Assembly (NCBI RefSeq): GCF_963678975.1
Contig: NC_089273.1
Span: forward strand, 7,006,614-7,070,613
Origin: Dysidea avara
Taxonomy: Eukaryota > Porifera > Demospongiae > Dictyoceratida > Dysideidae
Direction: 5' to 3'
Length of the DNA: 64,000 nt
Position 1 is the stretch's first letter. Each line of letters opens with the position of its first letter. Of this stretch, positions 1 through 35,080 are shown piece after piece. The translations under genes and the position numbers were made by a program. The notes under the pieces were generated by a model, which worked only from the letters and a program-made list of their open reading frames with translations, was not told where the DNA came from and searched no databases.

Positions 1-689
1 ATTGGTAGATACACACGATGTCCAGAAGTGCTTTGTGTAGAATGTACTTATTTCTAGAACTGTACAGACTACAAGATTAATGGTCATGCACTAGTTAGAA
101 ATATTGTATAAATTCTCAAAATCCATACTTAGGTTTAATCATTACAAGCACTATTATGCACTGGTCACCACATATTAACTACATTTGTACTAAAGCTTTT
201 GATGCAATTTAAGTGTTCTTCTGCTGTAAATACATTTTAAGGCAATGCTATTTGTGTCTCATAAAAATGTATTTGGGACCCCCATGAAGCAGGCACATTC
301 AAGTACATAGAGCAACTTGGTGGGTAATATAAATAATGCAGATCATTGTATCAGCCTTGTTAGCTAAATTGGACATCTCAATCACCTTTTAATTCAAAGT
401 ACTTCCATAATATCTTAGGAATCATTTCTTGATAAGATAATACTATGATTTCATTACAGTAGTTGTGCTAAGTAATTTATACCATAGATCAACCTGTAGC
501 AGTACCAGCAGAAGCCATCAACTACCAGACAATGGAAGCCCTTGTATACCAACAGAAGCCATCTGAGACTCCTCATGTAACATTATCCCTGTTTAGCATT
601 GTTCATAAGAGGTGATAAGTATTATGGCCTCATATAATTGAAAGGAATCCTATCTTTGATACATTGTATTCTTAATACATGCCCATATA
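1..689. other. No gene recognised
   Basis: AT-rich sequence without a convincing reading frame, splice pair or complete repeat. It ends at the left target duplication of the element beginning at 690. Confidence 0.5.
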
Positions 690-1561
690 CAGGGGCGGAT
701 TCGGGGAGGGGGGGGGGGGGGGGGGGGGATTTGGGGGCTGAAGCCCCCCCCCCTTCACTTTTAGGCTTTACTTGATCAACATGCTGAGGATTATAATGAA
801 ATTTTGTCTTAGCATAATTATATGATCACTAATAATACAAATACTCATAAAACCACCTTATAAACATCTTTCCAAGGTATTACCAGTGGATTTATGCTAA
901 AGTTTATGCAACAAGGACCCGGAGGTGTACAAGATCGAGATACTCTAATAGAGCAGTCAGCTAACTACTCTAATAGAACATACAGTGGAAGCGTATAGTT
1001 GGTTCTGTTATGGAATTTTTCCAAATCTTCCTGCAGCTATACATACAATGAAGTGCATTGGTCTGTTTAGCTTCATTCATCTACTTGTATAGTTAATATG
1101 TATGGCAATACTTAATTCAGGTACACAATTTCCATTGAAAATGCTCTCAGATTCAATCTTGTATTGTTCAAATTTCAAAATTTTCCACTTTCAACATTAT
1201 TATTCTAACATGCACCTATTCAGTGTTGTGCAATTGTGAGAGGGGTGCATCATGTACTTGGTTGTCTGTACATACCCAAACTTTTCCATTAACAAAATGC
1301 TTCAGAGAACCATACCTATAATCTAAAGGCAGTATATAAAATATCTACAGGCAGAAAATATTATGAATTTTATGTGGAAATGTCTCCAAAGTGCAGTATT
1401 TTAGCATCTATTTTTCAAAAATTCCCTGGGGGTGGCATGCCCCCAGACCCCCCTAGTTCCAGCATGCTTTGCATGCTGGGAAGTGTGCTTCGTGCACCTA
1501 TACCCAAGAGATTAATACCTTGAGTTAGCCCCCCCTTTTATAAATCCTAGATCCGCCCCTG
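690..1561. mobile_element. Non-autonomous hAT-like element, CAGGGGCG ends, 5-bp TSD
   Basis: The left end reads CAGGGGCGGAT and the right end ATCCGCCCCTG, an 11-bp terminal inverted repeat. It is flanked by the direct repeat ATATA (685-689 and 1562-1566). Inside are a 21-base G run (708-728), C-rich stretches and small subterminal palindromes such as the one near 1430-1460. No transposase reading frame is present, so it would have to be mobilised in trans. Two relatives at 46197 and 58985 share the CAGGGGCG-type ends and also have 5-bp duplications. The hAT assignment follows from the CAGGG termini; a different superfamily with 5-bp duplications is possible. Confidence 0.7.
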
Positions 1562-1630
1562 ATATACATACTGTATTAAATGTATAATCAATGTAACCTC
1601 ATTCCATGATAAATGTACGGTATAGACAAA

Positions 1631-2089
1631 TGTAACTGGGCCTGTGAAAATAGGGCATGTGGGCACATGATTTTTGCCTACTTTTTCAAACTTTCTTGAC
1701 CCATAACCTTTCGTTATATCAGTACGCTACGGCACTGAAATTTTTAACCCTTAGTAAACATTTAATTGGCTTTATGATGCAACTTACAGAATGCAAATAT
1801 TCTGTTCCAATACTGAGATAGCTATACCATACGAAAGGAAATTTTGACGTCAAAATTTTGATGAATTGGTTTAATCCATCAAATTTAAATTCGTCAAATG
1901 TTTCGCCCTTAAAAGTACAGGTTTTGCCTACAATTTCTTGATATTCGTCAACATTTTATTATTCAAATCTGCTGAAGTCTGAATTCGTCATATTTTTCTT
2001 ACGTCAAAATTTCCTTGCGTACGGTAACCTGTATTGTAACAACGTGTAGTTTGTGCCCACATGCCCTATTTTCACAAACCTGGTCACAA
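1631..2089. mobile_element. MITE, GGGCCTG-type inverted ends (copy 1 of 5)
   Basis: The ends are inverted repeats carrying TAGGGCATGTGGGCAC on the left and its complement on the right, preceded by an AACTGGGCCTG-like terminus. Related copies lie at about 18256-18489, 26794-27043, 31211-31466 and, as one end only, 44655-44745. The typical copy is about 250 bp. This one is longer because another MITE is inserted in it (1827-2024). It has no coding capacity. Confidence 0.75.
1827..2024. mobile_element. Nested MITE with TA target duplication
   Basis: The termini CCATACGAAAGGAAATTTTG and, inverted, CCGTACGCAAGGAAATTTTG (each about 24 bp in full) face each other and are flanked by TA (1825-1826 and 2025-2026). 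Removing the insert restores the continuity seen in sister copies of the surrounding MITE. TA duplications and short inverted repeats suggest a Tc1/mariner-type non-autonomous element. Confidence 0.75.
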
Positions 2090-2855
2090 ATACATTTAGC
2101 TGTTTCATCCAGAATCATCCTCATCTAGCTAGCTGTGGTGGCATCATTGATCCATACATAACTATAGTCGATGGTTGGAAAGTCATTACATTGCACTGTT
2201 AGTATACAGTAGCTATAGTATCGGTGGTGCTGGTGGTGGACAGAACATGATGGGACGAACACACGACTTATATAAATTTAAAAATTGCTCTCCTCCGGCT
2301 TCCTGTTCTTCACTGTTGCATCACTACTCTTCCCATTTTATTCCTATTTTCCTCCATTTTCATAAAACTCTGTTGACTCAGAATCAGTACCCACAGTAAC
2401 AACATTCAAAGAGCGATTTGATGATTATTAATAAGAAATGGGCGCTCACAAAGGTCTGTGGCCTAGCCTGGCAATACTAGTCATTTCAGCATAATAGTAA
2501 TAATAACCTGACCGGAAGGTGAATGATGATCGTACAGGGAATTTCAATTCCGTTTGAAAATTATACTGTTTGCGTGATGACGTCAACAAGTTTACAACAA
2601 CGTAATTACATCATCACTCAAAACGCCTTCAAACGGAACTGAAATCCCGGGTATGAACCGCGGTAACCCCGGGTTGAATGTGGTTTCAACGTAGCTGATT
2701 TAAAGTACAGTGTACTAACCATATGAAAATATTGTGTAGCTACCTAGTAAGTTCGTTTGTGCTTAATTAAGTGGTGGTCTAGTCAACATCGAGCAAGCTA
2801 CTTCGGCGAGCAATACAACCCCTAGCTACTAGACGATAAAGAAGTGGCAATCAAA
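2090..2855 (+). promoter_or_regulatory. Upstream region of the Ig-EGF receptor gene
   Basis: This stretch leads to the start codon at 2856. The last 100 bases (about 2760-2855) are richer in CpG than the surroundings and probably hold the promoter and 5' UTR, but no TATA box or initiator stands out. A short open frame at 2175-2399 looks like chance. The transcription start is not determined. Confidence 0.3.
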
Positions 2856-25452
<22,597 letters not shown>

Positions 25453-25790
25453 TTCTCCTCTATAGTAATACATACCATATAATAGTACAGTAGTTGATGC
25501 TCACTGTGTGTTATGTTAGTAGTACAGGCATGTGGTACACAAAACTACAGTAATTCATCTTCATTGTAAAACAGTTTGCATAATCAAATATTATACAAAA
25601 CATTATTACACAATTTTTGTGAATACTCCAATAGAGCACTCATTCACATTAACCATACAAAAAATATAATTTTTTATCACGAAAATTTTGTCCTAATAAT
25701 AAAGCAAAATCACAGTAAATACTGTAAACACAATATTCACAGAAATACCTTGTTAAGAGAAACTAGAAATCTTTCTCATAAATTATAAAA
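25453..25790 (+). other. Probable 3' UTR of the receptor gene
   Basis: Non-coding, AT-rich sequence directly after the receptor stop codon. AATAAA at 25698-25703 is a candidate polyadenylation signal. The true cleavage site is not known. Confidence 0.4.
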
Positions 25791-26793
25791 AATATCAGTA
25801 GTCTCTTTCAATGCCTACCCCTAAAATCTTTAAGTGGAAAATTTTGATAAATTGCATGAGGATCAATTTTGAATTAACAATTTGTGGTATACAGTATTGT
25901 GTAAGTTTAATATCCTTTCCTGAGCGTCAAACAGTTTCAAATTGCCAAAAAGACCTGTAGCGATGTGCTTGATTCTATTCAATACAACAGTCATCCTGCA
26001 GTGGACACATGTACATACAGACATTGCCTATTACAATGCAAGATCAAACACTTCCTTGTGGCCAAGCAAAGTATCCTACTAGCACGCCCCAAGCAGTGTG
26101 ACATTGTAAAGTAACTATCCACCATTATTGTTTTGAGCTAATATTATATGGATACAAGAATTGTGGAAATGACAAATGGGTTAGGATGAGCTGTTAGATG
26201 ATGACTTCAACAGTAGGTGTATGGTGTCTGGTATGTATAGCAGACCACAAGGAAACTGCAAGTATTTTACATGTGATGAGTCCCAGTGATGACATGTACA
26301 GTGCATGGGTATGACTACTGATCGATGCTTATACATTTGCCAATAAAAGTACGGAGCTGCATGTGGCATACTGTACCTTAGAGTGCATAGCAAGTAAATT
26401 TTGTGATGTCAATATCCTGAATCTCACCTCACGCTACCGAGACTTAAGATGCTGGCAACAGTTACAGTTGCATGCCCACCTTGCAGAATTCATTGTTTCC
26501 ACACTACAAATTTTACCAAGGGAAGTCTATGTCAGACTGCATAGTGGTAGTTACAGTAGTCAATAGATTGCACTATACTGGATATGGCTCCACAATTTGT
26601 TGCCAACCCTAGCTGGTAAGAAGTTTGTTCCTTGTTTCTTGATTCAGTATTGCGTTACTATAACACAATGTACTGATAAAGCTGCTTTTTGATACAAGAA
26701 GTCATCACCATTGTGGTCCCAATTGCAAGTCCAGCTTGATTAATTTCCAAACCAGATTGGCCTTAGTGGTTTCCTGCAGTTGCTTATAGTATT
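25791..26793. other. No gene recognised downstream of the receptor
   Basis: Short frames at 26181-26566 show no family features and overlap on opposite strands. The base composition is slightly less AT-rich around 26350-26570 but there is no splice support. Confidence 0.4.
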
Positions 26794-27043
26794 ATGTGAC
26801 CGGTCCTGCAAAAATAGGGCATGTGGGTCCATAAAATGTGCCTAATATTTCACACTTTCATGGCTCATAACGTTTGATGCCATTAAGCTATGGCCATGTA
26901 ATTTTCAGCACAATTTCATTGGCTTTATAATGCAAGTTATTGAATGCAGATACGTATTCTATTCCAGCATTGAAATATGACCCGTTGAGTGACAGGGTGT
27001 AGTTTGTGCCCACATGCCCTATTTTCATAGGCTCGGTTACATA
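26794..27043. mobile_element. MITE, GGGCCTG-type ends (copy 3)
   Basis: A 250-base element with TATGTGACCGGTCCTGCAAA on the left and the inverse of GTTACATAA/GAGCC on the right. AATAGGGCATGTGGG is present in both arms. The best-preserved complete copy in the window. Confidence 0.8.
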
Positions 27044-27499
27044 ATACCATGATAAGGAATTTTAATCTGCCATCCCTGTGATGGAAATAGCTGCTGTTTG
27101 CAAACCAGGAGTGAATAACTGTATAGACACTACCAGGTACAGTAAACTAGCAAAAATGTACAAAATTACAGCACATTTGCTACATTTTATTTAACAACTT
27201 GAAAGAGATGTTTCCTGTACAATTTGACCACTATCTGTAACAGAATTCAATCATGTACACTGTACATTAAAACTATATACCCAGCAAAAATGTTTTCAAC
27301 AAAATCACCAATCCTTACAGATCATTTCCTCGTTATGTGCTAGTATGCAAACTTTATCTTTACTTAAACAAGGAATGCTTTATTTTGCTGTGGGGGAAAG
27401 ATATATATAATTATATATATATAATGCCTCAGTCTCCCAAGTTCACTTACTGCCAAAGAAACACAAGCTTACTAAACTCATTATCCATGACACCCATGA
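27044..27499. other. No gene recognised
   Basis: AT-rich DNA with a TATATAATTATATATATA tract near 27401-27422; otherwise featureless up to the large inverted-repeat element. Confidence 0.4.
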
Positions 27500-30477
27500 G
27501 GGTCATTCCATACCAAATCAACAAAAAAAATCCGGACCCCTTTTGATTTTCCTGAAATTTGGCACAAACATGGACCCTATCAAGAAACTTTCTCACACCA
27601 AAATTTAGCTCATTTCATTGGTCTCCCTTTAAGTTATGACCACTCAAAGTTTCTGTTGAAAATGTCATTTTACTTACATGTCTTCAATAAAATGACCATA
27701 ACTTTGCTTGTGATTCACGTAGACACTTCTGGTTTAGATTTTTGAAATGAATATTAAATTCTCTATTAGGTGATATATGAAGGTTTATAATTGCTCAAAG
27801 GAAAAGGTCAAACCACAAAAATGTAGCTTTTTCCTTTGATCTTAATTTTCAAAAATAAATATTCTTTAATTACATTTATTTTTGGTTTACATGTTACTCT
27901 AATACCCATCATTCATCACTGTGAGTTTAAAGTTGGGACCAATAGTAGATCATGAGTTATAATTATTAATGTGTAGCCTTGTAAACATTGCTGTTTGTAT
28001 GGTATAAATAATTATGTGTATAGTAATTTCCAATACCAATTGTAAGTAAAGTATGTCAAAAATCATTTTATGCAACGAATTAGTTAGGGTTTGTATTGTC
28101 AAAGGCTCACTACAGTGAAACCATACTAACAAAGCCACTTTTAAATCTAAGAAAGTTTGTGCAGTAATAAGGCTGCCCATAAATAAAGGAGTCACTAATT
28201 ATATTTTTGCTGTAAGTTCAGTGTCCTATATAAGAGGTGGCCACTATAAGAAGGTGGTCTTATTATAGAGGTAGCTATATTTATAGGGGGCTTACTGTAC
28301 AACTAATGATATTTCCAATCTATTCTTTCAATCTTACTGTTTTATGCCGCCACAGATTGTGATGATAGTTTCCAATCTTATATTGTGTATAATAAGTTAT
28401 AGTAACTGCAGGATGCAAACGATACAGTTATTTTTATATTTGTACGTATATACATGTAATGTGTTACTCTAATGCAACTATATGAAGCAACCACCTAGGC
28501 ATTAAAACCAAGAAGTTTTGGATACCATTAAGACATGGCATTTTGATTAAACAATTTCCTATTTAAAGTTGGCCCTTGTATATATATAATTATAAAGAGG
28601 TGGCCACTAAGATATGTTCTACTGTATATCACTTTGAATCATGCAGACTTTGAATGAGCATGCATACTACTGACCACTTAAAGGCCATCTTTATATGTTT
28701 GTACCTATAGACAATGTCTTTGCTGGAAAAATGTACACTTCTAAAACCACTACGCATTGTCTTATTCATCAAAAATTTGATGGAATAGAGTGGAACCCAT
28801 GACCTGTCTTAGTGGCCACCTGTATAGAAAGGCCACCACTTCATAAGGGCCAATTTTAAATTGCAGTTGCCTATATATACCGTAAAGCTTAAATATTTCG
28901 AAGGGAAAATTTTTTGCTGATTTTGCAGTTTTGGGTGTTACCAGTGAAAATTTTATGCTTGAAATATTTAGACCTCCATATATTTTAGGAGTGTTTGCAA
29001 ATCCAAAAAAAATTTATTTTTAGCAACATTGCTCAACCTTGAAAAATTTGCCCCTCGAAATATTTAGGCTATACGGTACACTTATGCAACTGTATTAAGC
29101 AGCTACCTGCACATTAACTATCATTAAGGCCCAATAATTTTGGCCCTAAGGTAACTCCATACATCAACCGTGTCATGATGAAACTATTTATTATAGTAAT
29201 GTAGCTCATAATTTGATTCTATAATTGAGAATTGTAATATCATAGAAATGTTCCATAGAAATTGCTATGTGTTACATTGTACAAAAGATTCACTACAGCA
29301 ATTGCACACTAAATCATGTAATATAGAAGAGTATCGTAGTAAAAGTTGAGACTGAAAGTGCTGCATATTGCATGATGGTCTGTACAATTATTCACATGTA
29401 ACTTTGACATGCAACGAAATCTGATGCATTGATATCAGTACACAATTGAATCTTTGAAGGTGCAAGTTGAAAAGACTTTAAAGCCATTCTACTGCATCAG
29501 TCATTCATTACTACTCGTTAGAAAAGCTCTAGTAGATTACAATGTCTGTTAAGGGCCAACTTTAAATTGTTCTAGTAAGGCATCTATACACATCAAACTA
29601 TATAAATAGCCACCTGCATATTAAGGCCAAAAAAGTTTGGTCCTGAATGGCCTAGACAGTTTCCACTATAGCTACATTTGTGTATCAAAATACGTGCTTG
29701 CATATCAATAATCAGCATTAAATACTAACAGTAGCAGTAGCGGTTGCTGTAGCTAGTGAAAATGTCATCAAGGCTACTATAATAGACTTGGCGTCATAAT
29801 CAGAAACAGTATATACAAGCTTGTTTAGGGGTAAATTACATATTTAAGTCTGGGTTTTCTTACAAAGCATAAACAAATGAACTTTACTTACAAACCAACA
29901 ATGTATAAAATGATTGTGACATAGTATTATATAAAGTTACTTGCAATTGGTATTGCATCTTTACATACTTGAACCATACAAACAGCAATGATTACAAGGC
30001 TACACATTAACAGTTATAACTCATGATCTACTATTGATCCCAACTTTAAACTCACAGTGGTGAATGATGGGTATTAGAGTAACATGTAAACCAAAAATAA
30101 ATGTAATTAAAGAATATTTATTTTTGAAAATTAAGATCAAAGGAAAAAGCTACATTTTTGTGGTTTGACCTTTTCTTTTGAGCAATTATAAAACTTTATA
30201 TATCACCTAAACGAGAATTTAATAAGCATTTCAAAAATCTAAACCAGAAGTGTCTACATCAATCATAAGCAAAGTTATGGTCATTTTATTGAAGACATGT
30301 AAGTAAAATGAAATTTTCAACAGAAACTTTGAGTGGTCATAACTTAAAGGGAGACTAATGAAATGAGCCAAATTTTGGTGTAAGAAAGTTTCTTGATAGG
30401 GTCCATGTTTGTGCCAAATTTAATGAAAATCGAAAGGGGTCCGGATTTTTTTTTGTTGATTTGGTATGGAATGACCC
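27500..30477. mobile_element. 3 kb element with about 0.6 kb terminal inverted repeats
   Basis: The ends GGGTCATTCCATACCAAATC and its inverse begin arms that can be followed for roughly 560-600 bases (27500-28065 against 29880-30477) at high identity. ATGA flanks both ends (27496-27499 and 30478-30481), a 4-bp duplication. The central 1.8 kb has no transposase frame and is itself made of repeats (AAGAGGTGGCCACT blocks, a nested MITE at 28880). Four-base duplications occur in Sola1-type elements, but I do not claim that family. Confidence 0.8.
28880..29076. mobile_element. Nested TA-flanked MITE
   Basis: CCGTAAAGCTTAAATATTTC on the left and, inverted, CCGTATAGCCTAAATATTTC on the right, with TA on both sides (28878-28879 and 29077-29078). 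About 197 bases; Tc1/mariner-type by its duplication. Nested inside the 27.5-30.5 kb element. Confidence 0.75.
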
Positions 30478-30481
30478 ATGA

Positions 30482-31210
30482 GAAGCACTGGGAGGAACAG
30501 CACAGTGAAATATCTACAACAGAGGTACATAATACCTGCAGCCAAAGAGTGTGCATTGAAACACTGTATAAGATGTGCGGAAACCATTGCAAGGAACCTG
30601 ACCAATTACCACATCTGAAACATCGCATGTATGCAGAAGATGGAGAAATTAACATTGAGACTGGCATAGACTTCACTGTAGCATTCACATTTGAACAGCA
30701 GAAGGAGAGAATAAAGTCTATATGCTCATTCATATGTTCCAACACTAGACCTTTTATTAAATGTAACCAGACCTTTGAAAACAGGCCATGCACAAGCTAC
30801 ACCCTATCGCATACATGTAAAAGATTTAAATTAGTTATATTTCAATACCAGGATGGAATATCTTGTATTATAAAGCCAATTACTGAATGCCATTAAAAGT
30901 TACAAGTCACAAAATTTAGAAAATAAGCAAATTTTATGTGCCATTGCCACATACCTCATTTTCCCAGTCACACATGAGCTTTATAAATAGTGCCAAACTA
31001 TCAGTAGAATCTTTCCTACAAGCTATTCTATAATTCTCAAGTAGGAAAGCCTAGCATGCCACAATTGTCACAGTACAATAACACATCAACCCTTGTATAA
31101 GCAGCTGATGACTGCAGGAACAAGCAACTGATCAAACCATGATTCGCAAGCTGTTATGTACATGTCGGGCCAAACACAACAGTTTTACAGTGACTGAAAG
31201 CCTAACTGTT
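30482..31210. repeat. Dispersed repeat block, paralogous to 34.33-35.08 kb
   Basis: From about 30650 the sequence (GCAGAAGGAGAGAATAAAGT, TTATAAAGC, CTCAAGTAGGAAAGCC, AAGCTGTTATGTACAT) is colinear with 34340-34900. Together with 31467-31640 it forms one repeat unit interrupted by a MITE. An open frame of about 140 codons at 30482-30896 has no recognisable domain and is not preserved in the paralogue, so I do not call it a gene. Confidence 0.65.
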
Positions 31211-31466
31211 GCTGGGCCTGAAAAAATAGGGCATGTGGGCATATAAATATAGCCTACTTTTTCACATTTTGATGCGTCATAGCTTTATATATAATTTATT
31301 CACATGACTCTGTGGCCATGACATTTTCAACACGTATTCTACATTTAGTTAGCTTTACAATACGAGTTACAGAATGAAAATATTCTATCCCAGTACTGAG
31401 ATATGAGATGTTATGTGATGGGATGTAGTTTGTGACCACATGCCCTATTTTTGCATGCCCGGTCTA
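31211..31466. mobile_element. MITE, GGGCCTG-type ends (copy 4)
   Basis: GCTGGGCCTGAAAAAATAGG and the inverse near 31440-31463 bound a 255-base element. The paralogous repeat at 34.9 kb runs straight through this position, so it serves as an empty site. Confidence 0.8.
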
Positions 31467-31794
31467 TTATAATTATATCATGACTCCTAAATATAACAAA
31501 AGGACCAAAACGCAAAACTTGGTGATAAAAACCCACTGGTATTGCTAATATTAAAACATAACACAGTAAAATGTTATTAACAGGGCCCAACAAATTTGGC
31601 CTCAATAACAAGGTGGCAATGCGTATTACTGAAGTAGTACATCTTAGCTGTGTTTGGGACCAAGTAGAAATGGCCACTATATCAAGGTTGTCTTATCAAA
31701 GTGGTGACCACTAAGTGATATTTCACTGTAATATCCATTCACAATTTTGTACATGTACATAACAGTGCTTATAGTATCCTTTTCTTAATCGCAA
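31467..31794. repeat. Continuation of the repeat block after the MITE
   Basis: AACAGGGCCCAACAAATTTG and GCCTCAATAAC at 31580-31620 match 35000-35045. The rest is GTGGCCACT-type repeat sequence. Confidence 0.5.
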
Positions 31795-32400
31795 ACCATT
31801 AGGGGTAAAGTGATCTTTGGGGTATCAACAAGATCATTAATAATTTTGTAAATTTAGCTCTCTCTCTTCTTTGTTGTAAAGGAGGTAAGTTGAGTGTGCT
31901 TAGCAAGCTAGTAACACTAGAGTTACTTGAAAAACCATTAAGGCAAAATCTGGCTGTTCTTCTCTACAGTGCATCAATTTTATTAATATTATTTGAGGTA
32001 TGGGGTCCCATACAGGTGATGCATATTAAAGCACTGGCCTAACCATACTTCTGTAGCAATTACATTTCACAGTGCTTGCACAGTGGCACAGGTTTCTGTA
32101 AATAAAGGCATTGATTTGGTTAGCTTTATTGGTGATTGCTTGGATATGATCATTGAAAGTAAGCTTGTGGTCAATGGTGACCTATAGATATCAGATGTAA
32201 CTTCCTTAATGGGATAACTTAAATTCCAATATAATACTCAGGGACTCACATTTCAGGATATTGAATGTCATCTTCCATCCATTGGCCCATTGGACAAGTA
32301 GGTCTAAGTACTGTAGTAAACTTAAGCAGTCAGCAATTGATGTTATTCAAGAATGCAACAATACGTCATTTGTGTACAACAATAGGCAAAAACAAAAGAC
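31795..32400 (-). pseudogene. LINE reverse-transcriptase C-terminal remnant 1
   Basis: The minus strand reads LLVQWANGWKMTFNILKC, then VTIDHKLTFNDHIQA, ITNKANQINAFIYRNL, YRSMVRPVL, stop, YASPVWDPIPQ and further LNLPPLQQRRERAKF-type residues in shifted frames. This is the thumb region typical of Jockey/CR1/L2-clade non-LTR retrotransposons. Stops and frameshifts show it is dead. Weaker similarity may extend to about 32870. Confidence 0.75.
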
Positions 32401-32974
32401 AAATAGTAAGCAAAGAAGCCAAACAAAATTTGGAGCAAATTCCAATTCATTCCACTCCCTTTAAGTTCATTATTACTGTTAGTCTGATTTCTACTTTTCT
32501 ATTAGAATTTGTTCCTAGATAGTTAAAGAGAAACTTTATATCTTCAGGAAAATTCCTTGGTACACACAGTACATACTACCATGGGGAATCCGTGCACCTT
32601 TGAAGACAGAAAGTCATACACTCTGCTGAAGAGTACTTTAGGATCACTCAATGGTACTCAACTAAGAAGTTCATCTGGTTGATCCTTGAATACCTGATTG
32701 GCAGCATCTAACATAACTCATTCAACCTTCCTGATATATTGACCTAATGAGCTAAAAATCACTGCAGCATTGAATTTGGCCTTTTCTTTATGGCTTTGGT
32801 ATTTTCTCATTCCAAATATACTTCTCTCGGTAATGACTTCAAAAAACATCTACAGGTGTTCAACATTTCCCTTACTGCATCTAACTGTAACTGAAATTAA
32901 AAGCAAAATGGTGCTTTTGTAAAAGAGTCTCTGTCAGGTAGCTAATTATAACAGGTAGAAGTAAAAATTAGGAA
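32401..32974. other. Probable further LINE debris
   Basis: Adjacent to the LINE remnant and in the expected 5' direction of it, but too decayed for me to assign residues with confidence. Confidence 0.3.
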
Positions 32975-34325
32975 CTTTAAAGTTGGATTAGGGATCTAAA
33001 ATAGTGAAACAGGGGATTGCTAATAAAGAGTAGTGAAAGAAACAAAGAGATTGCCTATGCCTGCAGATTTACTAGTGGACATTTAATCCCTATACTTCAG
33101 TTAACCATGACTGAATTAGGGAATGTAATGTACAAAATGGCTGTTGGCACATGTTACCATCAGACCTTTGGTGTGTTTATACCACAAAGCAATAAATAAA
33201 TGGTCACTAGTATAACTGCAGGTATACGCAACCTCTCTTCTTTTGCTGATTTTTAGCTATTCCTTATTTCACTACATTTTGATTGCTAATACAACTTACA
33301 ACTTTCTGTTTTTTCCTGCTATATACTTATTTGTTTACTATTTAGTATCTATTATAATTATCTGGGGAACCAGTACACATACCACATCAAAAGTAAGAGT
33401 GGCACCTGTCTGAATGAGCACCCAACTATCATCAATAATTATTACTGAGAAGTAGAAATGCCACTACAGCCATGTTCATTGTGCTATACAGTAGGGCTGA
33501 AACAATCATGGTTTTTTAGTATTCGAGTGCTCTCTAGAGTTAACAGTTGAGTAATCACAAATACTAGTTGCATGTAGTCATACTGATTTGACATGTTTTG
33601 TACCAACCTTTACAGATGTTCAAGTAGCAACAATAATACACACACTGTATTAAAGTATACTGATCTAAGTGTCCCTGACAAAAAAAAATATGCCAATCAA
33701 ACTCTACTGCCTTCTTTGTGTCACTCCCTGATAACAAATACATCATGTGAGCTGGGTCACATGATCTTAACAAGTACTCAAATACCAATTTTACTATCCG
33801 AGTACCAAATCCTTAATGAGTACTCGTTGAGTATTAATATTTGTTTCAGTCCTACTATACAGTATTAGAGATAAAGAGCAGTATGAGAAAGTCCTTTTCA
33901 GTGAATCCAGCCACTACAGAAAATATGGACAATTTTCACTATAAATGCAATAGTGAACATGGTAATGCTGCTTTGGTAATGGCAACAATTCCAGCATCAC
34001 AGGATTGGCAGAGTGTGCTTCTCTACCCACAGTTTGAGCAAAGAATTTCTTTTTTGTTATTGAAATGCTATATTCGCAAAAAAAGTACTATTTAGTAAAG
34101 GAAAAACTTTTAAAAAGTTAGCAGAGTCATACAGGAAGCCCGGCACATGTGCTACTGCAAACGTACACCAGAGAAAAGAAATGGGACACAAAGGAGGACA
34201 ACGGAAATTCTATGATCATGATGTGCATGTTGTGCATACTTCGGCATGCCAAAAGGCACCGGTTGGGCTCAAGTAACATTAAACAGTGAAAAGTTCAAGT
34301 CCATAGCGTTAGTGGTTGTCGAATT
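32975..34325. mobile_element. Repeat family with hairpin head (copy 2 of 3)
   Basis: Begins AAAGTTGGATTAGGGATCTA, has TTACTAGTGGACATTTAAT, a right arm with GCAACCTCTCTTCTTTTGC, then ACACAAAGGAGGACAACGGA and GCATGCCAAAAGGCACCGG. The loop of its hairpin is longer than in copy 1, and an insertion may occupy about 33480-33850. Block order is the same as at 19995 and 55060. Confidence 0.5.
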
Positions 34326-35080
34326 ATGACTAGACTTCATTGGAGCATTAACAGCAGAAGGAGAGAATAAAGTCTATGCAATAATATGCTTATTCGCATG
34401 TGCCTTTTGTTAACCAGACCTGCATGTGGTTACGACCGACACCTCATCATAATAATATATATGTGTAACAAATTGTTATATGATGGAATATCTACATTCT
34501 GTTACTTGTATTATAAAGGCAATTACTTACGTATATTTTTAATAATAAGAGTTAAAAATTGCATGGCCATGTATACTAGAATGTCATTAAAAGTTATGAG
34601 TCACGCAAGCTAGAAAAATTAATTTATGTTCCCCTGGCCGCATGCTGACAAGTTACGCATGAAGTTTATAATTAGTGCCATACCTATTAGTGGAATTTTT
34701 CCTACAAGCCTTTAATGGTTCTCAAGTAGGAAAACCCAGCTCATCACCATTATTACAGTCTGTGATAAAGCATCAACCTTTATATCAGCGACTGATCACC
34801 ACAGGAATGAGCAACTGATCAAGCCATGGTAACCAGCAAGCTGTTATGTACATTAACCAGCAGCCAGTTTGTTGTCAGTTCCAACACAAGTTTTACAGAT
34901 AATGAAAGCCTAGTAAATAATATCACGATTTGTAATATTGCAAAAGTGAGACTTTGTGGCAAAAACCTACTGGTAGTATTAATCAATATGATGCAGTGCA
35001 ACCTCATTAACAGGGCTCAAAAAATTTGGCCTCAATAACGAGGTGGCCTTACGTATTAATGAAGTCATAAATTAATTTTT
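34326..35080. repeat. Dispersed repeat block, paralogue lacking the MITE
   Basis: Colinear with 30650-31640, including GCAGAAGGAGAGAATAAAGT and AAATTTGGCCTCAATAAC, but without the 255-base MITE found at 31211. The two blocks differ at many positions, so the duplication is not recent. Confidence 0.65.

Noticed and set aside
30482-30896. Open frame of about 140 codons with several cysteines
   Set aside because: It begins inside the terminal repeat of the 3 kb element, shows no known domain, and the paralogous block at 34.3 kb does not keep the frame.
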